Shown here piece by piece: positions 18,462 through 26,256 of a stretch of DNA of 61,890 nucleotides. The position numbers and the translations under genes are program-made. The notes beneath the pieces were generated by a model, which ran no database searches, was not told the origin of the DNA, and saw only the letters and a program-made list of their open reading frames with translations. Source of the DNA: an uncultured Bacteroidales bacterium (GTDB taxonomy: Bacteria > Bacteroidota > Bacteroidia > Bacteroidales > UBA3824); the NCBI GenBank assembly GCA_937877455.1, contig CALFIU010000167.1:1-61890 (forward strand), written 5' to 3'. Numbering within the stretch: the stretch's first letter is position 1; the number at the start of each line of letters is the position of its first letter.

Positions 18462-18704
18462 TTATTGATTGATTAAGACTTTGTAATACTTGCCATCGGC
18501 CAACCGATAGCGTTGATATTGCGTCGGGTCACTTTCTGCAACACACAGGTAAATGCCCTTCGTCGGCGTTGGTGTCGGGCTTGGGGTGTAGTCAAAGACT
18601 GCTCCATGCCCCAGCACGTGGACATTCAGCCCACGCACATTCAGCCCACGCACATTCATACTCTTAATCGGCCTGACGTTCAATGAATTTCTTAACATAG
18701 TCAT
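18462..18704 (-). CDS. Small fibre-associated protein with short tandem repeat
   Basis: An 80-residue protein. Residues about 17-31 hold NVRGLNVRGLNVH, a short tandem repeat that is also repeated in the DNA (near 18620-18660), followed by a TPSPTPTPTKG linker and a C-terminal YQRYRLADGKYYKVL segment. The start overlaps the upstream stop (ATGA), so the two genes are coupled. It looks like a linker or tip protein in the fibre cluster; no family recognised. Confidence 0.5.
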   Translation of the reverse strand: MTMLRNSLNVRPIKSMNVRGLNVRGLNVHVLGHGAVFDYTPSPTPTPTKGIYLCVAESDPTQYQRYRLADGKYYKVLINQ

Positions 18705-18967
18705 TCCTCGATGATTGAGCCGTAGGTAATCGGCACGGTCGACTTGATTGTGATGGTCGCAGGGACACGCACAATGTACTGCTCATCAATCTCTGTACGT
18801 TTATTGTAGATGTAGTTCACTGCCGGGCGTGCGGCCGACGGGTCGCTCTTCTGATAGACGTGGTAGTTGCCGGGCTTGTTGCTCTCCAGATGAAGCGCAA
18901 AGTCCGACGAAACGCTCTGCTCGGCAACGTACATGTCGCCTTGCTGTGTAAATGTAAGTGCTGCCAT
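18701..18967 (-). CDS. Hypothetical 88-residue late protein
   Basis: A compact beta-rich protein (MAALTFTQQGDMYVAEQSVS; later QYIVRVPATITIKSTVPITY). It follows the holin gene by 27 bases and is coupled to the next gene by a four-base overlap. Sequences of this style occur as small virion proteins in Bacteroidales phages. Placed here it could be a fibre or neck accessory. No catalytic or membrane feature. Confidence 0.5.
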   Translation of the reverse strand: MAALTFTQQGDMYVAEQSVSSDFALHLESNKPGNYHVYQKSDPSAARPAVNYIYNKRTEIDEQYIVRVPATITIKSTVPITYGSIIEE

Positions 18968-18994
18968 TGTACTAAGTATTTGTTTATTGTTGTT

Positions 18995-19474
18995 TTAATC
19001 CTTTTTCTGAGCGGCGATGAAGTCGGCCACGGCCTGCGCTATCTTCTGCGGGTCGTTGCGGCCAGCCACAACCTCCTTGGCCAATGCCGCCACATCTTCA
19101 AGGTCGCGCGTCTCCTTGACCGACGCAGGTTCGAGGATGCTGCGAATCTCCACGAACGCGACGAACATGACCGCGCCGAAAGTGAACACCGGCACCGTGT
19201 AGGCCGTCCACCCGTAGAACATCGACATGAAGATGAACGCAGCCATCTGCATCACGTCAATCACCAGCATAGCCAGACACGCATTGTAATACTTGCTAAT
19301 CTTGTAGATGGTTCGTTTCATCTTGTCGCTCCGTATCTTCTCGCCGCGCTGCACCGCCTTGCGAGTGCCTGCCCAGTAGTCAAGGGCTATGAACACAAGC
19401 GGAGTGACAAGCAACCCGCTCATGACGGCCAGAACGGCCGACAGCTGCGCGCCATATTGTGCGATTATACCCAT
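18995..19474 (-). CDS. Holin
   Basis: A 159-residue membrane protein with at least four hydrophobic segments: about 9-34 (AVLAVMSGLLVTPLVFIALD), 62-80 (YYNACLAMLVIDVMQMAAFI), 82-92 and 93-110 (YTVPVFTFGAVMFVAFVEI). A hydrophilic C-terminus ends AAQKKD. The topology and the LDYWAGTRKA motif are typical of phage holin family 4. It would form the hole that lets the endolysin encoded directly upstream reach peptidoglycan. The start overlaps the endolysin stop by ten bases, a classical lysis-cassette coupling. Confidence 0.82.
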   Translation of the reverse strand: MGIIAQYGAQLSAVLAVMSGLLVTPLVFIALDYWAGTRKAVQRGEKIRSDKMKRTIYKISKYYNACLAMLVIDVMQMAAFIFMSMFYGWTAYTVPVFTFGAVMFVAFVEIRSILEPASVKETRDLEDVAALAKEVVAGRNDPQKIAQAVADFIAAQKKD

Positions 19475-20025
19475 ACCTCCGTGCCGTTGTTAAGTGTGAG
19501 TTTGCCATATCCGATGCTGTTGATGCGGCGCATCCAGCCGTCGCGGAAACGCTCCTGCTCAGGGCGAGCCTCGACGACACGGCCGATGAACATGCGCCGC
19601 GCCGTCTTCAAGTCGTCGAAGAGGCCGCGCGGGTCGTGCTGGTTGATGGCCGACAGGGTGACGCGGCCGATGATGCCGTCGGCCGTGCAGCCCACTATCC
19701 GCTGGATGGCCTTTGCCGCTGTGCCCACGCCGCTGTTGTATGCCCAATCGACAAGCATGTTGGCCACGCTCTGGTCGTTGATTTGGTCGGCCTTGCACTT
19801 GTCCCAATAGTGCGGCCGCAGCACCTTGTCGATAACGTCGTAGGGCGTAATCAGCCGCAGGTCGTCCACGTCGATGTCATCGTCGCCGTCCTTGTCGTAG
19901 CCCACGCTGCGCCATGTGGTCAGCGTCACGCCCTTGTTGGTCGCCCCGCCACGGTCGGCCGGGTCGTCCACAAACCCGCCCTCGAACGAGAGGATGAAGG
20001 GAGCCAAAATTTCAATGTTTGCCAT
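19465..20025 (-). CDS. Endolysin, GH108 N-acetylmuramidase
   Basis: A 186-residue soluble enzyme. The motif ILSFEGGFVDDPADRGGATN (residues 11-30) is the GH108 signature, with catalytic Glu at residue 15 in EGG. A second half with VDWAYNSGVGTAAKAIQRIV and DGIIGRVTLSAIN matches the peptidoglycan-binding region usual in these enzymes, and the length is normal. No signal peptide, so release depends on the holin that overlaps it. It cleaves the glycan strand at lysis. Confidence 0.9.
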   Translation of the reverse strand: MANIEILAPFILSFEGGFVDDPADRGGATNKGVTLTTWRSVGYDKDGDDDIDVDDLRLITPYDVIDKVLRPHYWDKCKADQINDQSVANMLVDWAYNSGVGTAAKAIQRIVGCTADGIIGRVTLSAINQHDPRGLFDDLKTARRMFIGRVVEARPEQERFRDGWMRRINSIGYGKLTLNNGTEVWV

Positions 20026-20037
20026 GTTTGTATGTGT

Positions 20038-21555
20038 TTATTTGGACAGACCCACAACTGGAGCCTGGAATTTGAGAAGTTTGGTGATTCCGGCATAATG
20101 TCCGAGACCCATATACAGATAGGTGACACCGTTTTCCCTAACGTAGTCGATACCTTCCGGCTCGAAGTCGCCCGGCGCGTAGCGCGCTCCGATTCCGTAT
20201 GTCGCATTGTTCGCGGCCAATGCGTTGCCGTCCGGGTCAAACGCATCGCCATCGAAGATTATCTTGTCAACGAGAGTCTTGCGCGCGAGGTCAATCACCC
20301 ATACCGCAATGCCGCCATCGGCACTCGCGCTTGCGCGGTAGCGGTTGGTGGCCACATACAGGTAGCCATCAACGTAGGTCGCGCCTTGCAGGAAGATTCC
20401 CTCCCACAACTGTTCATTGTCCTCCGTGTCCAACAGCACGTCAACGCCCGCCCCGTCCACATCTGGATTGCCGAAAAGCGTGTCTGCAATCGTCCCGTCC
20501 GACTTGTTGACGACATAGACGCGCAGATATTGGTCGGTGATTGTCGGCGGATTCTCTACCGTCTCCGATTCGTCGCTTTGCTTTGCATCGTAGGCCACCG
20601 CCAGATACTGCGTCTCGTTGTAGTCGCACACGCCGCTCAGCTGCGTGCAGGTGTTGTTGGTCGCGTCTTCGCCCTGCCAGTCTTCAATGTCCAGTGTCAC
20701 CTTGGTTGCCGTATTGGTCAGGAGATTCAGTTTATAAATGTCCTTGTTGCCATTCGTGCCGTCGTCGATGTATGCCACATTGCCGTCCACGAAAGCGTCG
20801 TTGCAGTGGCAAGAACCGAGGGTAACGTTGCGGATTATCTCATTTGTCGCATCGTTCCAAACTGCATCCATACCCAAGATGCGATAACTCTGGCTTGCGT
20901 CAAAAAATAGAATGCTACGACGATTCAGCCAGATTGGGCTACTCTGATAGCTTTTATACGTCCACCCGCTGATGTCGTCGGCACGTAGCGTCTTGGTTGC
21001 GTCACTCTCCAGATGGCCGATGAAATGCACCTTGTCTGTAATGTCCTGTGTCGGTATCAGTTCCTTGTATGCCGCCGATGATGAAGGTGTGAGCGAATCG
21101 AGCTTTTCCTTGTCAGCCGCGCTCATCACGCCTGCTGCTGTTGGCGTGGCCGACGGAATAGTTTCTGATATAACGTCATCCCTGCGGCCTAACACTATAT
21201 CGACTTGCGATGCCGTCTTGTAGGCGGCGATGCTTTCAACCGACGAGCCGATTGCCTCCTCGACTTCTTCGATGGCAGCGGCAACTGCCGTGTTCCGCGC
21301 TTGTTCTGCCGCGATGCGCGCTTGTTCTGCCGTGTTCCGCGCTTGTTCTGCCGTGTTCCGCGCTTGTTCTGCCGCGATGCGTTCGGCCTCATTGTCGGCC
21401 AATGTCTCGGTCGTCTCATTCAGATAGTCCACCTGCTCATTGATGCTGTCGGCACACTCTTTCAGCACGTCGTATGTAGTCATATCTCCATTGCGGAGAG
21501 CTGCCTTGACATCGGCGGGCATCTTCTCGAACTCTTTCTTTACTATCGCTTTCAT
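20038..21555 (-). CDS. Tail fibre: coiled-coil stalk plus propeller-like C-terminus
   Basis: A 505-residue protein. Residues about 60-95 contain four to five tandem heptads (AEQARNTAEQARNTA), encoded by near-identical 21-base units at 21287-21378, forming a coiled-coil stalk. Residues about 150-505 show recurring blades with hydrophobic-Gly-Asp patterns (VYVVNKSDGTIADTLFGNPD; TYVDGYLYVATNRYRASASA), consistent with a beta-propeller head that may bind carbohydrate. It lies between the connector and endolysin genes. The stalk length may change by repeat slippage. Confidence 0.68.
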   Translation of the reverse strand: MKAIVKKEFEKMPADVKAALRNGDMTTYDVLKECADSINEQVDYLNETTETLADNEAERIAAEQARNTAEQARNTAEQARIAAEQARNTAVAAAIEEVEEAIGSSVESIAAYKTASQVDIVLGRRDDVISETIPSATPTAAGVMSAADKEKLDSLTPSSSAAYKELIPTQDITDKVHFIGHLESDATKTLRADDISGWTYKSYQSSPIWLNRRSILFFDASQSYRILGMDAVWNDATNEIIRNVTLGSCHCNDAFVDGNVAYIDDGTNGNKDIYKLNLLTNTATKVTLDIEDWQGEDATNNTCTQLSGVCDYNETQYLAVAYDAKQSDESETVENPPTITDQYLRVYVVNKSDGTIADTLFGNPDVDGAGVDVLLDTEDNEQLWEGIFLQGATYVDGYLYVATNRYRASASADGGIAVWVIDLARKTLVDKIIFDGDAFDPDGNALAANNATYGIGARYAPGDFEPEGIDYVRENGVTYLYMGLGHYAGITKLLKFQAPVVGLSK

Positions 21556-21566
21556 CTTTCAGTCAT

Positions 21567-22238
21567 TTATTCGTTAAGGCCAAGCATTTTCTCCATTTCC
21601 TTCTCCATCGTTTCGGCTCGTTCGCGCTCGTCAATACTTGTATAATATAGTGCTGCAAGCGCATACAGCATTGCATCGTAGCAGTCTTTCGAGCATTTGA
21701 CGTTGCCATTGCTGACAACTGCCTTGTTCACGACTAAGCAACTTGTGCCTGTGCCCGTTGTGTCGCCCGGATAGCATTCAAGCGCGCGTCCGTTCTTCTC
21801 GACGAGAGTCACCATCGGGTGCCGTTCATTCGGCCGCATGATGGCAATAGGCGACTGCGCCTGTGCATATTCTTCTGAATCCGTCGCAGTCAATGTGCGG
21901 ACTGCTGCCCTCCATTTGGGCAACTTGACAAGGCACAGCCGCAGGAAATCGCCGCCCGAATACGACTGCCCGAGCTTGAACCGCGTGCAGTATGCGTCCT
22001 GCGTCGTGCCGGAAGTCGGATTGGTAGCCGCATCGCGCACCATGTCGGCCGTCGCAAGCGTATGCACACGGTCAACGGCCTTGCATATAAGGTCGCCGAT
22101 GATTGTGTCGCGCTCGCTTGCCAGCCAGTCGTCGAACGATTCGCCCGATTGCTCGGTGAGCAGCGGCGTGATGTTCTCGTTCTCGCCGAGGATGATGCGC
22201 GCGTCTCGCTTGATTGTGTCGATGCTGTACGTTGCCAT
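21567..22238 (-). CDS. Probable head-tail connector / adaptor protein
   Basis: A 223-residue helical protein (MATYSIDTIKRDARIILGEN) lying immediately downstream of the major capsid gene. The size and the C-terminal helix DAMLYALAALYYTSIDERER fit adaptor proteins that dock under the portal in podoviruses. The central LCLVKLPKWRAAVRTLTATD is basic. Assignment is by gene order (scaffold, capsid, connector) and fold-like pattern, not by a diagnostic motif. Confidence 0.5.
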   Translation of the reverse strand: MATYSIDTIKRDARIILGENENITPLLTEQSGESFDDWLASERDTIIGDLICKAVDRVHTLATADMVRDAATNPTSGTTQDAYCTRFKLGQSYSGGDFLRLCLVKLPKWRAAVRTLTATDSEEYAQAQSPIAIMRPNERHPMVTLVEKNGRALECYPGDTTGTGTSCLVVNKAVVSNGNVKCSKDCYDAMLYALAALYYTSIDERERAETMEKEMEKMLGLNE

Positions 22239-22302
22239 ATAAAAAAAGAAATACGGAGGTGCGGGAAGTTTGTCAGCTCCCCGTCCTCCGCTTGTTTATA
22301 GA

Positions 22303-24018
22303 TTATGAGAAATCAGCCTGCTTGTGGCCGCCTGGGAAAGAACCCGTGCCGCGAACGCTTGAAGTTGCGTCGGTGGTAGCGACGGCATCGTACTTGCCTG
22401 CAACGATGTAATCGTAAACATCTGTGCGACCTGCAAGCCATACCTGCGCGTGTGCGTCTGCATATTGCAGATATACAGCGTTGACCTCCTGCAAGATGAC
22501 GCCGGTAGAGTTACGCTGACCGCTTGCGCGGAAGTCCATCTTGGTCTGCGAGAGCGACTTGAACCATACCTTGCGCAAATACTGCTTGTCAATCATAAGG
22601 GCAGCATTGGCCATGCCGCACACGTCGAACAGCTTATCGTAGATGAGCTTGATTGTGCCGAACGAGGTCTTGAAGTTCTGGACAATAAGGTTGTCCTCGG
22701 TCACGATGTCCTTGTTCTCGAACTGCTTGCCCTTGATGTTGTCGAACGCCTCGACCACGTTGCAGCCAGCAAGCAAGTGCTTCACCTGACTGCCGCCGTT
22801 GCCGACGAATGCGAGCTTGTTGAACTTCACAAGGTCGCTGCCGTTGATTTCAACCTTTGCGACGGCCGGGATGGGATTGCCACCGTTGTAGTAGTAGTAG
22901 GCATTGGCTACAAGGCCAGGGTTCTCTGCAAAGGTGTGGTCGCCCATCGTGTAAGTGGTAGTGCCGCCCGATGTCGTGACAATGAATGGCAGAGCCTCCT
23001 CGCCGCTCGCGTCGGTGTCATAGACTACAGCACCATTGTCATCAAGGACGATGTGGCCGATTTCGAGATTGCGGCCAGCCTGATACCAGATGCCGGTCAT
23101 CGTGTAGTTGTCCTCGCGGTCGTTAGACACATGTCGGTCAAGACCACCCACGCTGAACAGATAGGTAAGCTCCTTCTCAATCTTGTAGTTGCGCATGTTC
23201 CAGTCAACGATGTCGTTGAAGTTCCACGCTACGCGCTTCTCGGTCAACTTGTCGAACTCGGTCTGCTCAATCTGGAGCATGAAGTTCTGGCAATAACCCT
23301 TCTCTGATGCAGGGTAGGCCGTTGCGCGTGAGGTCTGTGCGGCCGCTTCGCTGCAAGACTTCGACATGCGGATGAGCGTCGACCCCGTCGGAATATAGTT
23401 CACGGTTACATTTGCGCCGGTTGAACCACCCAGATTGAATCCGCCGTGATAGCCATTCTTTGCATAACATACGAGGTTACCGGTAGTAACATCGCGGTCA
23501 ATCACAATGAGCATGAGGTCTTTCGTGTCAGTGTTGCCTGATTTGTCTTGGCCAGAGACACCTACCACGCGGATAGTGTCGTTCTTCGACGCGAAACCAG
23601 AATCAGATACCGGCACAAGAACGCGGTCGGCAAGATTCGTTACAAGGCCAGTGGTCGTAGTACGTACAAGTCGGGGACCGACGCTGTAGAACTCGAACTC
23701 CTGACTATGAACCTGCCGCGACTGTACGCCTGTCTCGATAAGGTTAAGTCCGGCAGTACCCATCGGGTCAAGCACGAGGATAGCCTGCTCAAGGTCGGTC
23801 TCGTACAGATCTGGAGCGGCCTGCTGGCCAGTTGTCACACTCGCAGCGCCGGGGTCAGTTGCCTTATTCTCTGGGGCTGATGCTCCCTCTGCTGCGCCGC
23901 TTCCGTTCTCGTCGCTTGTGGCAGCACCAGCAGCCATAAGCACATTGCCACCACCGCCCAATGCTACTGCAAACATGGCGACGAGTGACACGAAAATCTT
24001 GTAAAACAAATTTTTCAT
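22303..24018 (-). CDS. Major capsid protein with signal-peptide-like N-terminus
   Basis: A 571-residue protein encoded next to the scaffold. Residues about 85-130 (IETGVQSRQVHSQEFEFYSV) and the C-terminal part (YLRKVWFKSLSQTKMDFRAS) resemble HK97-fold capsid proteins of the SU10/DUF5309-like branch. Residues 1-30 (MKNLFYKIFVSLVAMFAVAL) look exactly like a signal peptide ending near MAAGAA, followed by an Ala/Gly/Ser-rich linker to about residue 65. That is odd for a cytoplasmic capsid protein. An internal ATG at 23937 would remove it, but gene spacing favours 24018. The N-terminus may be cleaved or act as a delta domain. Confidence 0.75.
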   Translation of the reverse strand: MKNLFYKIFVSLVAMFAVALGGGGNVLMAAGAATSDENGSGAAEGASAPENKATDPGAASVTTGQQAAPDLYETDLEQAILVLDPMGTAGLNLIETGVQSRQVHSQEFEFYSVGPRLVRTTTTGLVTNLADRVLVPVSDSGFASKNDTIRVVGVSGQDKSGNTDTKDLMLIVIDRDVTTGNLVCYAKNGYHGGFNLGGSTGANVTVNYIPTGSTLIRMSKSCSEAAAQTSRATAYPASEKGYCQNFMLQIEQTEFDKLTEKRVAWNFNDIVDWNMRNYKIEKELTYLFSVGGLDRHVSNDREDNYTMTGIWYQAGRNLEIGHIVLDDNGAVVYDTDASGEEALPFIVTTSGGTTTYTMGDHTFAENPGLVANAYYYYNGGNPIPAVAKVEINGSDLVKFNKLAFVGNGGSQVKHLLAGCNVVEAFDNIKGKQFENKDIVTEDNLIVQNFKTSFGTIKLIYDKLFDVCGMANAALMIDKQYLRKVWFKSLSQTKMDFRASGQRNSTGVILQEVNAVYLQYADAHAQVWLAGRTDVYDYIVAGKYDAVATTDATSSVRGTGSFPGGHKQADFS

Positions 24019-24053
24019 TCTCTCTGTTGTTTTAAGTTGTTAATATTAAGTTG

Positions 24054-24476
24054 TTAGATTCCTTCAAACTTGATGCCGAGCCCTTCGGCCTTTTCTTTGA
24101 TTTGGACGGCCGAGACAAAGCCACGGAAAGTTACATTGTAATTCTCTTTCAGGTAGTCTCGCGCCTCTGCCGGACTTGCAACGGCGACTGTCTTGATTGA
24201 GTCTTTGGCCGCAACCTCCTTTTTAGGTGCGCGGTCTTGCGGTTCTTCAATGACTTGCACAAGACGATAGCTTCGGTTGTACGACGGATGATGTTCCAGC
24301 GCGTACTGCAATGCCTCGATGTTGGTCGAAAGTCGGCTGCAAAGCGTATCGCCCACATTGTCCTGCGGCCTTGTGTAGGATGTTACAGGCTGGAATGACA
24401 CTATCATTGGCTTGCCTCCAACAAGGAGTGTCATGTTGCCGATGATGCAGCCTCTCGATTCATATATCTTTCTCAT
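24054..24476 (-). CDS. Hypothetical capsid-cluster protein
   Basis: A 140-residue protein between scaffold and major capsid genes. The N-terminal half is beta-rich (IIGNMTLLVGGKPMIVSFQP). A charged linker (PQDRAPKKEVAAKDSIK) leads to a small helical C-terminal domain (ARDYLKENYNVTFRG, then EKAEGLGIKFEGI) like short DNA- or protein-binding modules. The position suggests a head decoration or assembly factor. No family recognised. Confidence 0.5.
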   Translation of the reverse strand: MRKIYESRGCIIGNMTLLVGGKPMIVSFQPVTSYTRPQDNVGDTLCSRLSTNIEALQYALEHHPSYNRSYRLVQVIEEPQDRAPKKEVAAKDSIKTVAVASPAEARDYLKENYNVTFRGFVSAVQIKEKAEGLGIKFEGI

Positions 24477-24477
24477 A

Positions 24478-25254
24478 TCATGAAATATTTAGCAAATCGG
24501 CAATGCTTGATCCTCGCTTCTGTTTTTCTCCACTTGTGCGTCCGCCCATGTTGACAGGCATCTGCGGGCCTCCAGCCGGTGCGCTGCTCTTGCGCCGCTT
24601 GGCAAGATTGGCTTCAAGCCCCTCGTTGCGGCCGCTCTTGCGTCCCTCCTCGCGAGCCTTCTCCATGTCGGTATCGTGGTTCTTGGCGGCAATGACCATT
24701 TCAATCCATTCAGGCTTGCATACGTTCAGTTCCAGTCCATCGGTGATGTCGAACAATTCGCCCAGCGCCTCTTCGTACTGCTCGCGTGTGAATCGTCCCG
24801 ATTCGATGGCGGCTGCAATATCGGCATCTGTCTTTTCTGCATTGGCTGCTGATTCCTTGTCCAGTTCTTCACTCTTGGCAAGTTGTGCCTTGTGCTTGGC
24901 ATCGGCCTCCTTGTACTTCTCGCGTGCCTCCTCGCTGGAAAGATAGTCAATCAGACCATCATATCCGTGAATAGCGATTGACGTTGACAACCAATCCTCT
25001 CCATTCATCATGCCCTCAATATATCGGGCATTGTCGGGGTTGGAAGCAATGGCTTTCAGGAAATCGTCCTGGTCTTTCTTGTACTTGTCGTTGGATGCGC
25101 GAAGGTCGGACATCTGGCGGTCGTATTCGTCAAAGTCTTCACTCAAAGCACCATACATGGCTTCTTCGTCATCTTCCGGCAATTCGGGGCGATGAGAGCG
25201 ATACTTTTCAATGAAAGTTTCTCGCTTACTTTTATTCAAATTGTCATTTGCCAT
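24478..25254 (-). CDS. Capsid scaffolding protein
   Basis: A 258-residue, highly charged, helical protein starting MANDNLNKSKRETFIEKYRS at the ATG at 25254, downstream of a TATTTTTG promoter. Residues about 120-215 are Glu/Lys/Ala-rich coiled coil. The C-terminus is Gly/Lys/Arg-rich (REEGRKSGRNEGLEANLAKR) and ends in a short helix (GSSIADLLNIS). An acidic coiled coil with a basic C-terminal helix just before the major capsid gene is the usual design of a scaffold. First gene of the leftward virion operon. Confidence 0.72.
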   Translation of the reverse strand: MANDNLNKSKRETFIEKYRSHRPELPEDDEEAMYGALSEDFDEYDRQMSDLRASNDKYKKDQDDFLKAIASNPDNARYIEGMMNGEDWLSTSIAIHGYDGLIDYLSSEEAREKYKEADAKHKAQLAKSEELDKESAANAEKTDADIAAAIESGRFTREQYEEALGELFDITDGLELNVCKPEWIEMVIAAKNHDTDMEKAREEGRKSGRNEGLEANLAKRRKSSAPAGGPQMPVNMGGRTSGEKQKRGSSIADLLNIS

Positions 25255-25351
25255 ATTTATTTCACAATTTAGTTTGTCGCAAAAATAGTATATCCGGGAC
25301 ATATTCAATGAATATTTATTTATTTTGTTGTATATTTGCAAAAACATTTAC
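25255..25351. promoter_or_regulatory. Divergent promoters for scaffold/capsid (-) and packaging (+) operons
   Basis: On the + strand TATATTTG at 25331-25338 is a perfect -7 box, 14 bases before the ATG at 25352. On the - strand TATTTTTG (25287-25280) lies 26 bases before the ATG at 25254, with TTG about 18 bases upstream of it. Between them, at 25310-25322, lies GAATATTTATTTA, the motif found in the other two regulatory regions. Confidence 0.7.
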
Positions 25352-25783
25352 ATGGCGAAACACAAAGGCAATACCGGAGAATACACAGAGCAAAGGAACA
25401 AGGAACTGAACCTTGCATATAAGGAAGCCGCAAACCTTCTGCTAAAGAAACATGGCCATTTGGATGTTATCAAAGCCGTGGATTTGGCGAGACAGATGCC
25501 GACGACAAGGTTTTTTATAAATGAAGACACGGCAAGCAAGATTATAAAGAAAATGATGTCCGGCATTAGACCAATCAAGAGCATGGACAAAGGCAAAGGC
25601 GTGATGTATAATCTGTTGTATGACACATATATGCTATTCAAAAATATGTACCCACGCAGACAGCACGATGATATTGTAGCCGAAATTTGTGCATCGCCTG
25701 CGCCGGAGTTCTTTCTTTCGACCAAATCTGCTTACCAGATTATTTCTCGCTATAGGCGCAAACTAAAAAATCAAGTCAAATGA
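25352..25783 (+). CDS. Probable small terminase subunit or packaging-linked DNA-binding protein
   Basis: A 143-residue basic protein (MAKHKGNTGEYTEQRNKELN) with helical segments and repeated Arg/Lys. Start chosen at the ATG 14 bases after a perfect -7 box; an in-frame TTG nine codons earlier would overlap that promoter. The middle (LARQMPTTRFFINEDTASKI) and C-terminus (STKSAYQIISRYRRKLKNQ) could form helix-turn-helix units. It leads the packaging operon and couples (ATGA) to the next gene. Bacteroidales phages commonly carry a protein of this kind before TerL. Confidence 0.5.
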   Translation: MAKHKGNTGEYTEQRNKELNLAYKEAANLLLKKHGHLDVIKAVDLARQMPTTRFFINEDTASKIIKKMMSGIRPIKSMDKGKGVMYNLLYDTYMLFKNMYPRRQHDDIVAEICASPAPEFFLSTKSAYQIISRYRRKLKNQVK

Positions 25784-26256
25784 AATCGGCATCGCTCTTT
25801 ATTTCATCATTCGTTATCGCATTCTACTGCATCGCTCAATGCACAGAATGGCTGTGTCTGTCTTTGGATTCCCCTTGGTGGACGCGGTTGACATATCTGT
25901 TGGTGCATGGTTCTTGCCTTCATACGGCTGTAAATGTATATTCAGTTTTGGCTCTTGCATTTTTGGCCAATGCCCGCGCATGGCAAGGGTTGGCTGCATT
26001 TGTCGTCGCATTGTTTATCCCAGATTGTGTCTTGGCAGACACACCTATAGCAGGATTGTCAACCTACATCTACGCACAGACCGGCATCGTCGTGATGCAG
26101 TCGAAAAGATGGGTCGCTCTTGTGTGCGCCAACCTGATATTGATAGCCGCAAGTTTCTTCTTTATGGATTTGTTCGCTGTTTGGCCGCATATCTGGTGTT
26201 TTTCATGCGGGATTTTCATTGGCCTTATAACCTCTAAACGACTGCACTATGATTAA
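25780..26256 (+). CDS. Rhomboid-like intramembrane serine protease
   Basis: A 158-residue protein with six hydrophobic segments, the minimum rhomboid core. Helix 2 contains VHGSCLHTAVN (residues 42-52), matching the rhomboid H....H...N pattern (H43, H48, N52), preceded by W..-L-T as in GlpG. Helix 4 contains IAGLSTYIYAQTG (90-102), matching GLSGVVYALMG with the nucleophile at S94. Helix 6 contains WPHIW..SCGIFIGL with the catalytic-type H137. Both members of the Ser-His dyad are therefore present. It overlaps the packaging gene before it by four bases and TerL after it by eight, so it is part of the packaging operon. Substrate unknown. Confidence 0.75.
   Translation: MKSASLFISSFVIAFYCIAQCTEWLCLSLDSPWWTRLTYLLVHGSCLHTAVNVYSVLALAFLANARAWQGLAAFVVALFIPDCVLADTPIAGLSTYIYAQTGIVVMQSKRWVALVCANLILIAASFFFMDLFAVWPHIWCFSCGIFIGLITSKRLHYD

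Noticed and set aside
19459..20910. 483-codon open frame on the + strand
   Set aside because: It lies opposite the endolysin and a fibre gene, both with clear motifs. The + frame is Arg/Val/His-rich without domains, typical of an antisense shadow in G+C-rich coding DNA.
20038..21555. Diversity-generating retroelement acting on the fibres
   Set aside because: No reverse transcriptase and no template/variable repeat pair with adenine-biased differences were seen.
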